This document shows, in pieces, positions 40,686 through 50,775 of a stretch of 64,000 nucleotides of DNA (position 1 is its first letter; each line of letters begins with the position of its first letter). The position numbers were made by a program, and so were the translations under genes. The DNA lies in the NCBI GenBank assembly GCA_003116975.1, contig BGKB01000125.1, positions 1-64,000 of the forward strand, in the 5' to 3' direction. Below the pieces are notes generated by a model that was not told where the DNA came from, did no database searches, and worked only from the letters and a program-made list of their open reading frames with translations. Source of the DNA: Aurantiochytrium sp. KH105 (Eukaryota > Sar > Bigyra > Thraustochytrida > Thraustochytriidae).

Positions 40686-41934
40686 CTATATTCTCTGCTT
40701 GAGCCGCTCCGCCGCCGTGAGCATATTAGAAATGTGCATGACCAAAGCAGGGTCATCAGGCTTGCCGCTCTCCTTGAGCAGTTTGTGACATGCCATGTAA
40801 TATTCGAGACCTTCGCTGTACGCCCGAAACGCACCGCGATAGTCATCTTTGGTCTCGGCAAAACGGGCCTTTACACGCAATTCGTCACCATAAACACCGG
40901 GATTAAACAGTCTCGTTCGGGCCATTTGCAAAATGATGCGCACACGGTCGGGATAGCGATCCGTTTGCGGGAGTCCATAGTTTTTCCCGTCAGACCAGAC
41001 GCCTCTGCAGAGCAATGGCTCCAGCGAGGACATGCGCGAAAGATAGCCCTGCATGCGCTCGCAAATAACGCCCCGGTTGTCACGTCCACCGGGACGCGGA
41101 GGAGACACTTCGAGCACGTTGCAGAAATTTTCCAGGGCAGCGATGTAATAGCGGTATGCCTTGTCGAACTCTTTGGCTTGATCCGCGGCGACGGCGCTCT
41201 TGGCAGCTTCCACAGCGCTCGACTTGAACTCTTGCGCGCGGGATGTTGGCGTTTGTCCCATACGACGAATGTGCTCACGCCCTTGGCGGTCCTCCTCGGC
41301 TGCAGCGCGCTGCCGAAGTTGCACACGCTCGCGCTCGGCGCGTAGCTGCGCTGCGCGATTTGCGCTCTCCTCCTCGGCGGAAGCCCGCCTTTGCCGCGAC
41401 GCTTCCTCTTGATCAAGCATCTTCCTGGCCATTACAGGGGACGGGGGTGCGGGTGTCTGATCTTCGTCGTGTGGAGGAGTGTGCTGCTGGCTTCGGGCGC
41501 GCTCCTCCAGCTGCCTTTGGAGCGACGCCGCTGCGGCCGCTTCTTGGGGACTCGGCGGCTTGGCTGTGTTGCTTTGCTGTGCGGGAGCCCCGGAGGAAGT
41601 TGGCGCCTTTCGCACGTCGACACTCACGCGTGGCGGCATGGATGGGGCCGAATTCTCTCCTTCTCCTTCTCCTTCTCCTCCCTCGTGTTCCGCCTCGTCA
41701 GCCTTCGTTTCGTCTCCGGGCACCGGGGGCTCGGAAAGCCGGACGCTTGCGACGCGTCGCTGCAAGTCTTCGAATTGCGATGCAAGATCCTCGTACGACA
41801 AGTCAGGGGCCTCGGCCTTTGCCGCAGGCGGTATTTGCGCCGCAGTCTCTGGGTTCGGCGCGGTGGCCATCCCTCCAACGGGCGCGCTCGTCGTAGAGGC
41901 CTGCATCTCCTTCCATGCGGACTCCGCTTGGTCG

Positions 41935-41966
<32 letters not shown>

Positions 41967-42437
41967 ATTGTGCGGCGCGACCGGAGCCGTAGCAGGCGCT
42001 TCGGCGGGCAAGCTTTCTGCGGCATTTGACGCAGAGTCTTGGCTCTGTTCAGGACCATGGCCGAGCTGAGCTTCGATGATAGATTCCGCGGTCTCGCCGT
42101 TCTCCTCGGTCTTGCTGGCCTCGACGGCCTCGCCAGAGCCGCTGTGCATGACATCGGGGATGTCTGCGAGATCGATCTCGTCCACATCGTACGCCGATCC
42201 AGAGCCCTCCATCAGGCGGCTGTACTCTTCCTCGGAGACGACGTAGGTCACGGGGATGATGCCCTGGCGCGTCCCATCCTCCGTCTCCGCGAACCACCAC
42301 TCCTCGCGGCGTTCAAGCGTGCGCAGCCGCGTGCCCTCCGGCACCCCGAGCTCGTCGTCATTCTCCGCCTCGAAGTCGTACGCCGCCACCACGAAGCCGC
42401 CCGCGTCGTCCGCGTAGTCGTCCGGGTCCGCGTCCAT
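40686..42437 (-). CDS. SH3- and MIT-domain protein
   Basis: 583 residues from the ATG at 42437; the open frame upstream is low-complexity and is excluded. An SH3 domain spans about 15-67 (AAYDFEAENDDEL, EEWWFAE, GIIPVTYV). An acidic and proline-rich linker with a poly-Pro run follows, then a charged coiled coil (AERERVQLRQR). The C-terminal part has an MIT-like three-helix unit (AVEAAKSAVAADQAKEFDKA) and a second similar helical unit at the end (FAETKDDYRGAFRAYSEGLEYY). MIT domains bind ESCRT-III tails, and SH3 domains bind proline motifs. An endosomal or membrane-trafficking adaptor is the likely role (inference). The combination is unusual. It shares a 510-bp divergent promoter region with the pseudouridine synthase gene. 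Confidence 0.85.
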
Positions 42438-42947
42438 GCTCGCCTCGCCCGGCCCCGCCGCGCGGCCCGCGCCCCCGAAACAAACAGAACCAACCCGCGG
42501 CGCGCACGCGGCCCTCCTCGCGCGCGCAGCCCGCGCAGCCCGCGCAGCCCGGCCCCGGTTGGCGCGGCGGCGGTCTGACTGTATCCTGGACGCGGCCGCG
42601 GCCTGGCGTTTCTGTTCTGCATCGCGAGATACAGATACAGCGACGTGCACGCGACATGCAGCACGCGCATATGATATGCCGCAGGCGCCGCCCGCCGGGG
42701 CCACTATGCCTATAGTACTATCCGCGCCGCTGCTGCGCTGCGCTGCGCTGCGCCGCTCGCCGCGCGGCGACGCGCAGACTCGGGCGAGCTGGACGGCTGG
42801 GGCGAGACGAGACGAGACGAGACGGGTTGCCCGGCGCTGGCATGGGATGGTGGGATGGCATGGGATGAGATGGCGAGATGGGCATGCATGGTGCTGGGCG
42901 GGCTGGGCTGGGCTCGCGGCGTGCGGCAGAGCCGGAGGGCGGCGGCG
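42438..42947. promoter_or_regulatory. Bidirectional promoter region
   Basis: 510 bp between divergent starts, very GC-rich, with repeated CGAGA units near 42810 and ATGGGATGG units near 42840. No TATA box is evident. The function is inferred from gene orientation only. Confidence 0.45.
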
Positions 42948-44099
42948 ATGGCGGCGTCGGTGTCGGCGGGGAGCGTGCGGTGCCTGCACCTGGCGGCGCC
43001 GGCGTCGGGGCCGGTGCGGGAGGTGCTGCGCGCGGCGCTGGCGGCGGAGATGCCGGCCAAGGCCTTCGCGAGGCCCAAGTCCTTCGACCACCTCCACCCG
43101 TCGTCGCTGCACAAGTACGGCGTGCGCAAGCACGCCGACGTGGAGACCAGCGACCGCGCGTGGAGGCTGCAGCAGGACGGGTGGCGCGGCATGGACGGCG
43201 CCAAGGTCGACGACCTCCTGCGTCTCGGCGCCGCGTACAAGCACGTGCTCAATAACGCAAACGTGGCCGTGCTCAAGCGCCTCACCTGGGACGACAGGGA
43301 CGAGGACATCGAGGAGGGCTGCTACCTGCGCGTCTTTGTCACGCCGAGGCGGTACACGCAGACCGTCTGCGCCGAGGACGTCCGGGCCGCGACAGACGAC
43401 TTTGTCGTCGTTCGGAAGCCGCGCAACCTGCCATCAGTCTCGCGCGTCGATAACCTCTACGAGAATGTCCAGCATCACACGGAAAACATCTTGGGCGCCG
43501 AGCTTTGGCCCGTGCAGCGCCTCGACGAACCAACGCAGGGCCTCATTCTCTTTGCGCGCAACCTAGACTTTTGCAAGGTCTTCAATCGACTCATTCAACA
43601 AAAGGAGCATGTGGAAAAGTGCTATTCTTTTATTGCAGAAGCGGCCTCCTCGACGCCCACTTCTGCCTCGCTTCCGCCCGATGGAACGCTTCTAACTCAC
43701 TATATGGATTTGCGGAGCGGTGGTGCCAAGCGTGTCGCGGATGAGTGTGAGGCTGGCGGCTGCGACAAGGAAGCCTCGCTCGTAGTTCTTGGTCATGCTC
43801 CGGTACCGGGTCATCCGCGTCGTCGCTTTGTGCAAATCCAGCTGCTCACAGGTCGGACGCATCAGATTCGGGCACAGTTCGCGCACATTGGGTGGCCCCT
43901 CGCAGGCGACTGCATGTACCATCCTGACCTTGCCTCGCCAGCAGACCTTGACTTTCTTCTCAAATGTTACCGACTCGCCTTTACTTACCAAAACGAGCGT
44001 GTTCAGGTCAATCTTGAGCCGGAGTTCTCGCCAGACGATATCGAGGCTGTCAAAAAGCCACCTTGTGACAGTAATGAATCGCCGAAAAGCCCAAGTTAG
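42948..44099 (+). CDS. RluA-family RNA pseudouridine synthase
   Basis: 383 residues from the ATG at 42948 (GCGATGG). Upstream in-frame methionines exist but precede low-complexity sequence. The catalytic motif is RLDEPTQGLILFARN, with the nucleophilic Asp193. The RluA C-terminal signature LLTGRTHQIRAQFAHIGWPLAGD is intact. The ALK/KPRNLPSV segment precedes the catalytic core, as in the family. It converts uridine to pseudouridine in rRNA, tRNA or mRNA; the target cannot be told. The N-terminus of about 30 residues is Ala/Arg-rich with few acids and could be an organelle presequence. The motif has Gln where Ser is more usual (TQG for TSG). It is convergent with the kinesin gene. Confidence 0.92.
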   Translation: MAASVSAGSVRCLHLAAPASGPVREVLRAALAAEMPAKAFARPKSFDHLHPSSLHKYGVRKHADVETSDRAWRLQQDGWRGMDGAKVDDLLRLGAAYKHVLNNANVAVLKRLTWDDRDEDIEEGCYLRVFVTPRRYTQTVCAEDVRAATDDFVVVRKPRNLPSVSRVDNLYENVQHHTENILGAELWPVQRLDEPTQGLILFARNLDFCKVFNRLIQQKEHVEKCYSFIAEAASSTPTSASLPPDGTLLTHYMDLRSGGAKRVADECEAGGCDKEASLVVLGHAPVPGHPRRRFVQIQLLTGRTHQIRAQFAHIGWPLAGDCMYHPDLASPADLDFLLKCYRLAFTYQNERVQVNLEPEFSPDDIEAVKKPPCDSNESPKSPS

Positions 44100-44111
44100 T
44101 TCTTTGTCTGG

Positions 44112-44311
44112 CAAATTATACTTGTTCAAGAACAACGAACGAGCTCAAGTGTGCCCCAGAATTAGATTAGATACAGGTTGAGAAGTGCCAATGGCCTTTG
44201 ACAAATCATACTTGTTCAAGACCTGCGAACGTGCTCAAGTGTGCCAAAAAAGAAAGACCTTCGAATGATCTCGGGAACATCATACTCACGTGCTCATGTG
44301 TGGCCAAAAAG
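44112..44311 (+). repeat. 90-bp spaced repeats between convergent genes
   Basis: A 44-bp block at 44112-44155 (CAAATTATACTTGTTCAAG ... GCTCAAGTGTGCC) recurs at 44202-44245, with a shortened third form at 44276-44311. They lie in the 326-bp 3' region shared by the synthase and kinesin genes. Confidence 0.8.
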
Positions 44312-44425
44312 ACAAAGTTACACAACCATGATCTTTTGCTTCTCTTTCTACGTTACAATCACAATTTTCGTTTTGCACAGTCGTTGTAGTATATTATTGT
44401 TATCTTTACTCACGCACAGAGCTGA

Positions 44426-47400
44426 TCACTGCCACACGGGCCGACGCGTCGGTACACGCCGTGCTGCTCGCGTCGCAGGTTTTGCTGCCCGCGCGGGCGT
44501 TTGCAAGACGCGAGATGCCGTGCCCAGAGACGACGTCGCGGCACGTGCCTTGGATGCCACAGTGGCCGTATTTGCAAGTCGAATGGTGGCCGGAACGCGT
44601 TGCGAATTCTTGTCTGGTGAATCGTTCTCATCCTCGGATGCGACGCGCTGACGCGCAGCCTTCTTATCCGATGGCGGAATCACCTGTGGCGTGTTCTTCC
44701 AGGACACTTGCTTTTTGGCCTGGTCCTTGGCCGCATCATTTGGCTCGGGAGAGCTTACATTCGCCTGAATGTTGTCCAGAGAAGTGCGACGCTCGCGAAG
44801 ACTGTTGTCCTGGCTCGCCACGGACCGGGCAACCGGGGAGGCCACCGACGTTGCGGTTCTTGGCGGCGTCGACTTTGCTGCCGCAACGCTTCGTGACTTG
44901 GCCACAGTCGTGCTCGTGCTCGTGCTCGTGGCAGCGGTGCTCCGTGCCGCGCGCGAACGTACGCCTTCAAGCGATGCACGACGCGCAGCATTCTTGCCCA
45001 CAGGAGATGGTGATGGCGATGCCATCGCAGCAACTGTAGGTGCGGCAGGCACGGGGGGCGGCGCCACGGCTGCTACGGAACTTGGCCCTGCAATCGACGA
45101 ACGAAGCTGTTGCCGCAAGTTAGCGACCTCCATCTTGGCGGCGTGAAGATCTGCCTCGAGCTTGGCAACCTGACCCGAACTCTCGGATTGGCGATCCTGA
45201 AGCTTGTCACGTAAAGCCTTAATTTCCTTGCCGTCAGATTCTTTGAGACTGACAAAGCGGTCCTCGTACCGTTTGGTGATCTTTTCGGCATCCTTGGCGG
45301 CTTGCGCACGGATCGTATCTTGCTCAATTCGCGCCTCTTCAAGCTTTTTATTGAGCATCTTAATCTTGAGCTCGAGCTGGTGCGTGCGGTCCTGCGCCTG
45401 CTTCATGGCGGCCCGCTGTTTCGAAGACTCGCCGACACGCTCCTTCTTTTTCGCCTTACCGAGCTCACATTGGCGCACGCGCGCCGCAAAATTGAGCGAG
45501 CACGTCGACTCCTGTACGTTAAAGGTTGTCGGGCTGACCTGTAGAATCATGAGCGCCTTGTTGTCCTTTCCAAGCGAATCTTGCAAGAGGGTGGTCAGCT
45601 TGGAGTTGCGAAAGGGAACATGGGCAGCCTTGGACTCGAGGGCGGAAATAACGTCGCCAAGGCAACTCAAGCTCTTGTTGATGGCCTGGGCCTCCTTGAG
45701 CTGCACGCCCTTGACGCCAGACTTGGCCAGGCGCTCCGATCCTGCCAAATCGACGAGGACCAGCTTGCCAAATGTGCTACGGCCGGTCTCATCGTTGGCG
45801 CCGTGCACAGACACAATCACGACCGAATGCGAGCGCGAACTCGCCATGTTCATCTTTGTGTGGGCCGAAGAGCGGTTCCGCGCTCCAAGCTCCATGACCT
45901 CAATGACCTCCTCGACACTCTTGACCTCGATCTCGACGCATCCAGGCATGTGTACGCCGTCACGATCGTTCGCACGAATTTCCAGATAGGCCGGACCGTT
46001 GCTGCCGCCCTTTTCTTCGGCCACGACGTCGCTCTGGTCGGGATGCGAAGCCAGGAGATCAATGACCTTTTCGCAGTAAATCTCAACGTTTTGTACCTTG
46101 AATCGATAATGTGCACCTCCCGCGCGACGCTGTGCGTTGGCGCGAAAGAGCTCCTCGAGCGCGAGATAGTTGATGCCGCGGTTCTCCGGTCCATCGCCAC
46201 CGCTCATGGTGTAAGTCTTTCCAGAACCGGTCTGACCGTAGGCAAAAATGCAAGAGTGGAAGCCATCCATGACAGACTCGACGAGCGGGGACACCTCGTC
46301 AAAGACGCTTTCCTGCGAAGAAGTAGGACCAAAGACGCGGTCGAATTCGTACTCGCTGGTCTTGGTCGAGACCGTACCAGCAGCTGAAGTTGCACTCGTG
46401 GCAATGGTGAGACGTTCGTCATCAATGGGTTCGATGGCCACGTTCGAGTCTTCCTTTTCTAAGTCACTCGAAAGAACAGGGCGAACTCGGCACATGACAC
46501 GAATGTTGCCCTTGAGGTTGTGAACCATATTAAGGAGCTGCTTGCGACGCTTTTCCTCTTTGAGGAATCGAGCTTGGGCGTCCTTGCGACGAGCATCGCA
46601 CTCACTGACGCGAGTCTGCAGCGTCTTGGCCATGGCTGCAAAACTGGCTGCAGAGTTGCTAAAGGCCCCCCGGAAGTCGTTACTCAGATCGGCAAACTCG
46701 AACTTTAGCGTAGAAAGCTTGTCGCGAAGCTGCTTGACCGCCTCTGCGTGCGCGTCCTTCTCCATTTGGAGCTCCTTTTGCAGCGCAAAGACATGGTCCT
46801 TGGTCTTGCGCAAAATGTCCTTGGTGCGACTAAGTTCTGCCTTGGTTTCCTGGTATTCTTCCTTGGAGATGTTCAGCGTGAAGAGCTTCTCACAAAGGTC
46901 ATCGACCTCGGGGCTGGAGCTGGCATCCGCCTTTTTTACTTGAGGTGGCGCGTCTGCGGGTGCCACGCGAGCTCCTTCACCCTCGTCCTCGTCGCCTTCG
47001 TCGCCTTCCTCGATGGACTCCTCGATGGCGCGCCGATCCTGCTCGGCGACGCCAAGTGCGGCCTCCTTTTGGACAGCTTCGGTAGCCTCGTTGACGTCAT
47101 CCCAGGTCATTTTCAGGGTGTTCATCTCTTCGTCAACTTCGCGAAGTGTTGGGTGCTCTTCGGTTGACACATTGCAGGACCTCCAAGCCTCGGTGCAGGC
47201 CTTGATTTGAGCCTCCATCAGCCGAAAGTGCGTGAGCATGACGCGGTTGCGATCTTGCAGCTTTTCGCACTCGAGTTGATAGCCGTGCTTGCTGCGCTGC
47301 AGGCTGGCGACAGTGTCTTGAAGGTCCTCCACGGCCTCAACCAGTTCTTGGTTTCCGGCCTCAAGTTGTTTACATTTGTCCTTGTAAGTTGACGCCATGC

Positions 47401-48163
47401 GCTCTTGCACACGTGCAAGCGAGGCCTGGGTGTTGAGCGTATTGATGGAGACGCGTCGACCAGACCGTTTGCTGCTACTTGCCTTGCTGCTGCTGCCTCC
47501 TGAGCCGCCTGCATCAGCTCCGCGCATGAGCTGCTGCTGAGGCGTTAGTGGCGCGGCGCCCTGGTCGCCACCAAGAAGGTCAAGTACACCGCGTGATGCG
47601 GGTCGCGTCATGGGTGAGCCGTCGCGGGCAGCATCTACGGGTCGCACAAGCATTTGGTTCGAGTTGGTCAAGCGGTGGCGTGTCTCACGCGATGGGCTAC
47701 TGTAGTGCTCATTGAGAAGCGCGCGGTCCATTTCCAGAAGTTTGATGCGAAGCTCTTGGAGACAGTTCACAACGCAAATGGCACTTAGACTCGAGGGCTG
47801 GAGCAAATCGCCCGCGCTGAAAAGGGAGGTCTCGGGAAGACCCAAACGCGTTGCCTCGCGACGGAATTGGTGCAAGTTGCTCTTGGTGCGCTCCTCGTCG
47901 CTTCCGGTTTGAGCAGGGGACAGGCCCACGAGCTTGCAAAGCACCGAGCCATCTTTGAGGCCTTGCAAGAGGTCTTGCGGTTTTTCTACAACGGTGTCGC
48001 CATTCCAGTCTTCGCCAAGCTTGACGTTCATGAACTCGATGACCATGTTGAAGCGCTCGAGCAGCACGCGATTCTGGAACGCCTTGACATCGTCTTGGTG
48101 CGGCGTCACCTGCTGCTGCTGCTGCAGCTTCGACCTGCCCGGCGTGCCAAAGAGCCCCGGCAT
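44426..48163 (-). CDS. Kinesin-14 with N-terminal calponin-homology domain (KCH-like)
   Basis: 1245 residues from the ATG at 48163. A CH domain covers about 27-145 (RVLLERFNMVIEF, DGSVLCKL, CVVNCLQEL). Coiled coil follows from about 240 to 550, interrupted by an acidic linker. The motor is at about 556-900, preceded by the KGNIRVMCRVRP neck typical of C-terminal or internal kinesin-14 motors. It has P-loop GQTGSGKT, switch I NMASSRSHSV, switch II LVDLAGSERLAKSG and the ENRGINYLA region. About 340 more residues follow: coiled coil, then a Ser/Ala/Thr-rich basic tail. Expected to move toward microtubule minus ends, with the CH domain possibly linking actin. In plants KCH proteins do this; here it is inferred from domains. 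Confidence 0.93.
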   Translation of the reverse strand: MPGLFGTPGRSKLQQQQQVTPHQDDVKAFQNRVLLERFNMVIEFMNVKLGEDWNGDTVVEKPQDLLQGLKDGSVLCKLVGLSPAQTGSDEERTKSNLHQFRREATRLGLPETSLFSAGDLLQPSSLSAICVVNCLQELRIKLLEMDRALLNEHYSSPSRETRHRLTNSNQMLVRPVDAARDGSPMTRPASRGVLDLLGGDQGAAPLTPQQQLMRGADAGGSGGSSSKASSSKRSGRRVSINTLNTQASLARVQERMASTYKDKCKQLEAGNQELVEAVEDLQDTVASLQRSKHGYQLECEKLQDRNRVMLTHFRLMEAQIKACTEAWRSCNVSTEEHPTLREVDEEMNTLKMTWDDVNEATEAVQKEAALGVAEQDRRAIEESIEEGDEGDEDEGEGARVAPADAPPQVKKADASSSPEVDDLCEKLFTLNISKEEYQETKAELSRTKDILRKTKDHVFALQKELQMEKDAHAEAVKQLRDKLSTLKFEFADLSNDFRGAFSNSAASFAAMAKTLQTRVSECDARRKDAQARFLKEEKRRKQLLNMVHNLKGNIRVMCRVRPVLSSDLEKEDSNVAIEPIDDERLTIATSATSAAGTVSTKTSEYEFDRVFGPTSSQESVFDEVSPLVESVMDGFHSCIFAYGQTGSGKTYTMSGGDGPENRGINYLALEELFRANAQRRAGGAHYRFKVQNVEIYCEKVIDLLASHPDQSDVVAEEKGGSNGPAYLEIRANDRDGVHMPGCVEIEVKSVEEVIEVMELGARNRSSAHTKMNMASSRSHSVVIVSVHGANDETGRSTFGKLVLVDLAGSERLAKSGVKGVQLKEAQAINKSLSCLGDVISALESKAAHVPFRNSKLTTLLQDSLGKDNKALMILQVSPTTFNVQESTCSLNFAARVRQCELGKAKKKERVGESSKQRAAMKQAQDRTHQLELKIKMLNKKLEEARIEQDTIRAQAAKDAEKITKRYEDRFVSLKESDGKEIKALRDKLQDRQSESSGQVAKLEADLHAAKMEVANLRQQLRSSIAGPSSVAAVAPPPVPAAPTVAAMASPSPSPVGKNAARRASLEGVRSRAARSTAATSTSTSTTVAKSRSVAAAKSTPPRTATSVASPVARSVASQDNSLRERRTSLDNIQANVSSPEPNDAAKDQAKKQVSWKNTPQVIPPSDKKAARQRVASEDENDSPDKNSQRVPATIRLANTATVASKARAATSSLGTASRVLQTPARAAKPATRAARRVPTRRPVWQ

Positions 48164-49388
48164 GGCCGACTATTCCGCTTTCTGCTCGCCTCGCCTCGGC
48201 TTGCCAAGCGCACAGCAACAGAGAGCGCGATCGACGCGTGCCCACGGACCTCGTCGCGGCTTCTAGCGGTCCGTCCACGCTCGCTCCGAGGCTGGCGACG
48301 ACGCACAAGGCCGGCCACGGACCTCGACTGCGATCACCGCTCGAAGCTGCCGGGTTTGCCGCCCTCCGTCCGGACTTGCCGGCCACCGCAAACTCCTCGC
48401 GCAGCGCGCCCGAGTCCCGCCCGCGCGCTGTCGTTTCACGCGGCGGTTTTCTCCGCCCCGGGTTTCCCCGGACGCCCTCTGGGGGTCACGCTGCGAGACT
48501 TTATTTCCCCGCTGCTGTCGCTCTCACGTTACGGTCCCCTCGTCGGGGAAACCCAGGCGCGCAGAGTGCCCTTTTCGCCGTTTGAAAAAAGACGGGGGCT
48601 CGCTAAGGGGCGGCTCGCCTCCCGAGCCGAGAAGACAGCGCGCGCCTCGGGCGGCGAAACGGCGAGGAGTCGGCCTCCGCTACTAGTACAGTATGATACG
48701 TATACGCAGACAGATCGCGAAAAAGCTTGTTTTCATCTCTCCAAATTGGCGCGGACGGCCACTGCGAGTCGATGAGCTGAGTGATGTTCGTTCTTTGGTT
48801 TTTGGGATTGGCGATGTGTGACCCACGATGACCTGGAAAAGCCTGCCAGGATTACAACCCCCCGAGGCCTATCGAGCATTGCGTGGGATGGGAGCGTACG
48901 GGTGCGCTCGTGTTCACGCAAAGGAGGCGCGTTCGCCGAAAATAGAACGGAGCGATACCTTTGCAGGCAAGTCGTACCGCGTCAAGTAGCAAAAAGTAGA
49001 ATGCGAAATCGACTTGATAGGAGTGTTGCCCTTGCCAAAAAAAAATGATGGCCAGAAAATCTCGCTTTCCCACGATGATGAGATCTCCGTGGGAGGGGGG
49101 GGAAGACAAGAATACTGGCCTGGCTTATTAGAAATCGTTTCTATTTATTTGGTCACGAGATTGTCTGGATCAAGGACGCTTGCGTTTCTTCAACAGGACG
49201 TAAAGATCATCTCACAGGATCCCAAGTCCAGAAAAGGCAGCTGTGCAATGTCATTACCGCCGCTCTTGAGACAAGCAAGGATTTTTTCGGCCAAGTTTTG
49301 TCGTCAGATGGCTCGTCAAAAGATAAATGCAGAGCAAACATGGATATCAGAGCGGCACATCAACTTCAAAAGCTACTGATGGTGTTAG

Positions 49389-49420
<32 letters not shown>

Positions 49421-49549
49421 TTGTTGATATTGCCACCGGAGTTGATTTCGTTGCCTGTGCTATCGAGTGTGTGTGGAAGGTATTTTGTGAGACGCAAACT
49501 TGTTGGCTAGTAACGATGCGAATCCTCTTGGCTGCATTTGTCCCTGGGG
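48164..49549. other. Promoter side of the kinesin gene and spacer
   Basis: 48164-48700 is GC-rich leader or promoter sequence of the kinesin gene. 48800-49540 is of ordinary composition with no supported gene, and grades into the receptor relic. A (CTG)9 run followed by TTG units lies at 49391-49426. Confidence 0.5.
49391..49426 (+). repeat. (CTG)n/(TTG)n microsatellite
   Basis: Nine CTG units followed by three TTG units. Confidence 0.9.
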
Positions 49550-50272
49550 CATGACGCGTCAAGATCCCTCTATCGTTGTCCTTGCTCGCATAGGCTCCGA
49601 TCCGCTTCATTTTCTCATCCTTTTTCGCCATTTCGGGACAATCCGTGCTTATATCTTCCCTCGCGCTCTCGCACAGTGTACGATAAACCTTGGTATACTG
49701 ACAGCACAGCTCCCAGCTTGGAAATATTCTGATTTCCTGCAGCGTCTTTTTCCTTTGCGTCTCGCTGTACTTCGAGCTCAATGCACGGAAAGCTGACGAG
49801 GCCTTTGAGATCAATTCGCAAGTGTTGCTGGTTGTGCTCACGCTCGGCGTCAGCATGTGATCGGTTGTTTAGATTGTCAGTTGACAGTCAAGCAATTCTA
49901 TAATCTTGTGGGGGTGATTGCTTGCGCTTTTTTGGTCGCAGCTATGGTCAACACCGTGCGTCCGCGGTTAAAAGAGGCACCGCTGGTTGACGATTCCGAT
50001 GATGACAAGGGCGGATCGAGCATGTTTGTAGCAAGTAAGCTTCCCCCGGATTCCCCAACAACGAGGCGAAAAGTGGTGGCAAAGGTACCGAAGAGCCTCC
50101 AACTCCTTGTTCGACTTCACTTGCAAGATTGCATGTTCTGGATCTCGATCTGGAGAACTGCAAAGGCTTCTCTTCATCAAGTATTGTCGCGCCTTCCAAT
50201 GAGCTCACAAAGAACTCTAGTGTTCGGCCTCTGTCTACAATAGAGACGCAGATATTCAATATCAATCACTGA
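49550..50272 (+). pseudogene. Decayed 3' end of the FG-GAP receptor family
   Basis: It aligns with the last transmembrane segments and cytosolic tail of the intact gene at 55263-60320. The block at 49740-49855 matches 59761-59880 (TTCTTT, CTATACTTC-like and GAGGCCTT.GAGAT segments). Positions 50095-50272 encode LHVLDLDLENCKGFSSSS and KNSSVRPLS, against HVLDLDLEDCNGSSSSN and KNSSVRPLS in the intact gene. Frames change at least twice and stops interrupt, including a TAA near 50037. The stop region is followed by a shared CTGACTAACA-like 3' flank. Only the 3' part is recognisable; the FG-GAP part is gone. Minus-strand ORFs over it are antisense shadows. Confidence 0.82.
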
Positions 50273-50285
50273 CTAACACAAAAAC

Positions 50286-50775
50286 TGGAGTGCAAATCCA
50301 TTCCCTGGCAAATCAGACTGCCAGTGCACTGGACCGGCTTCGCGACTCGTTGTGTAGAAAGCACCCGGCGGCTGTCCTGACCCTGACAAAGATCTCAAGT
50401 AGCAACTTGTCGATACGACACCCGAGGCGAGAGGTCGAGTGTAGCCAGTCCAGCCAGAGCCAACTAAAATTATGTGCGTTGCGCGTCTTGACAGTGAGTT
50501 CCTCGGTCTTTACAGATAAGATGACCGAGAGAGAGGGTACAGCTGCCAGTTCGAAAAGTGAATTTGGAGCTGGGCACGACTGGGCAAGGGAAAAAAACTC
50601 AGCGAGTCACGGTTAGGATAGGCAGACAACGATCGCGCGGAGCGACGCCGGGCCCGGCAGTCCTTTAGCTCGCGTGAACGCTCGCACGTACAGGCGTGGG
50701 CTTGGCGCAGGCTTGACACCTCGTCGGAATCAGTCGTGCCAACTTGCGCGGACACGGAGACGTCAGTTCCTGACG
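50286..50775. other. Spacer before the transposase gene
   Basis: About 490 bp between the relic and the transposase ATG. No terminal inverted repeat could be picked out by eye. The transposase frame stays open back to 50674 but only from a GTG. Confidence 0.4.

Noticed and set aside
49347-49856. 169-codon minus-strand frame with a charged helical look
   Set aside because: It is antisense to the receptor relic, whose plus-strand similarity to the intact gene explains the sequence better; its end is a translated CTG repeat.
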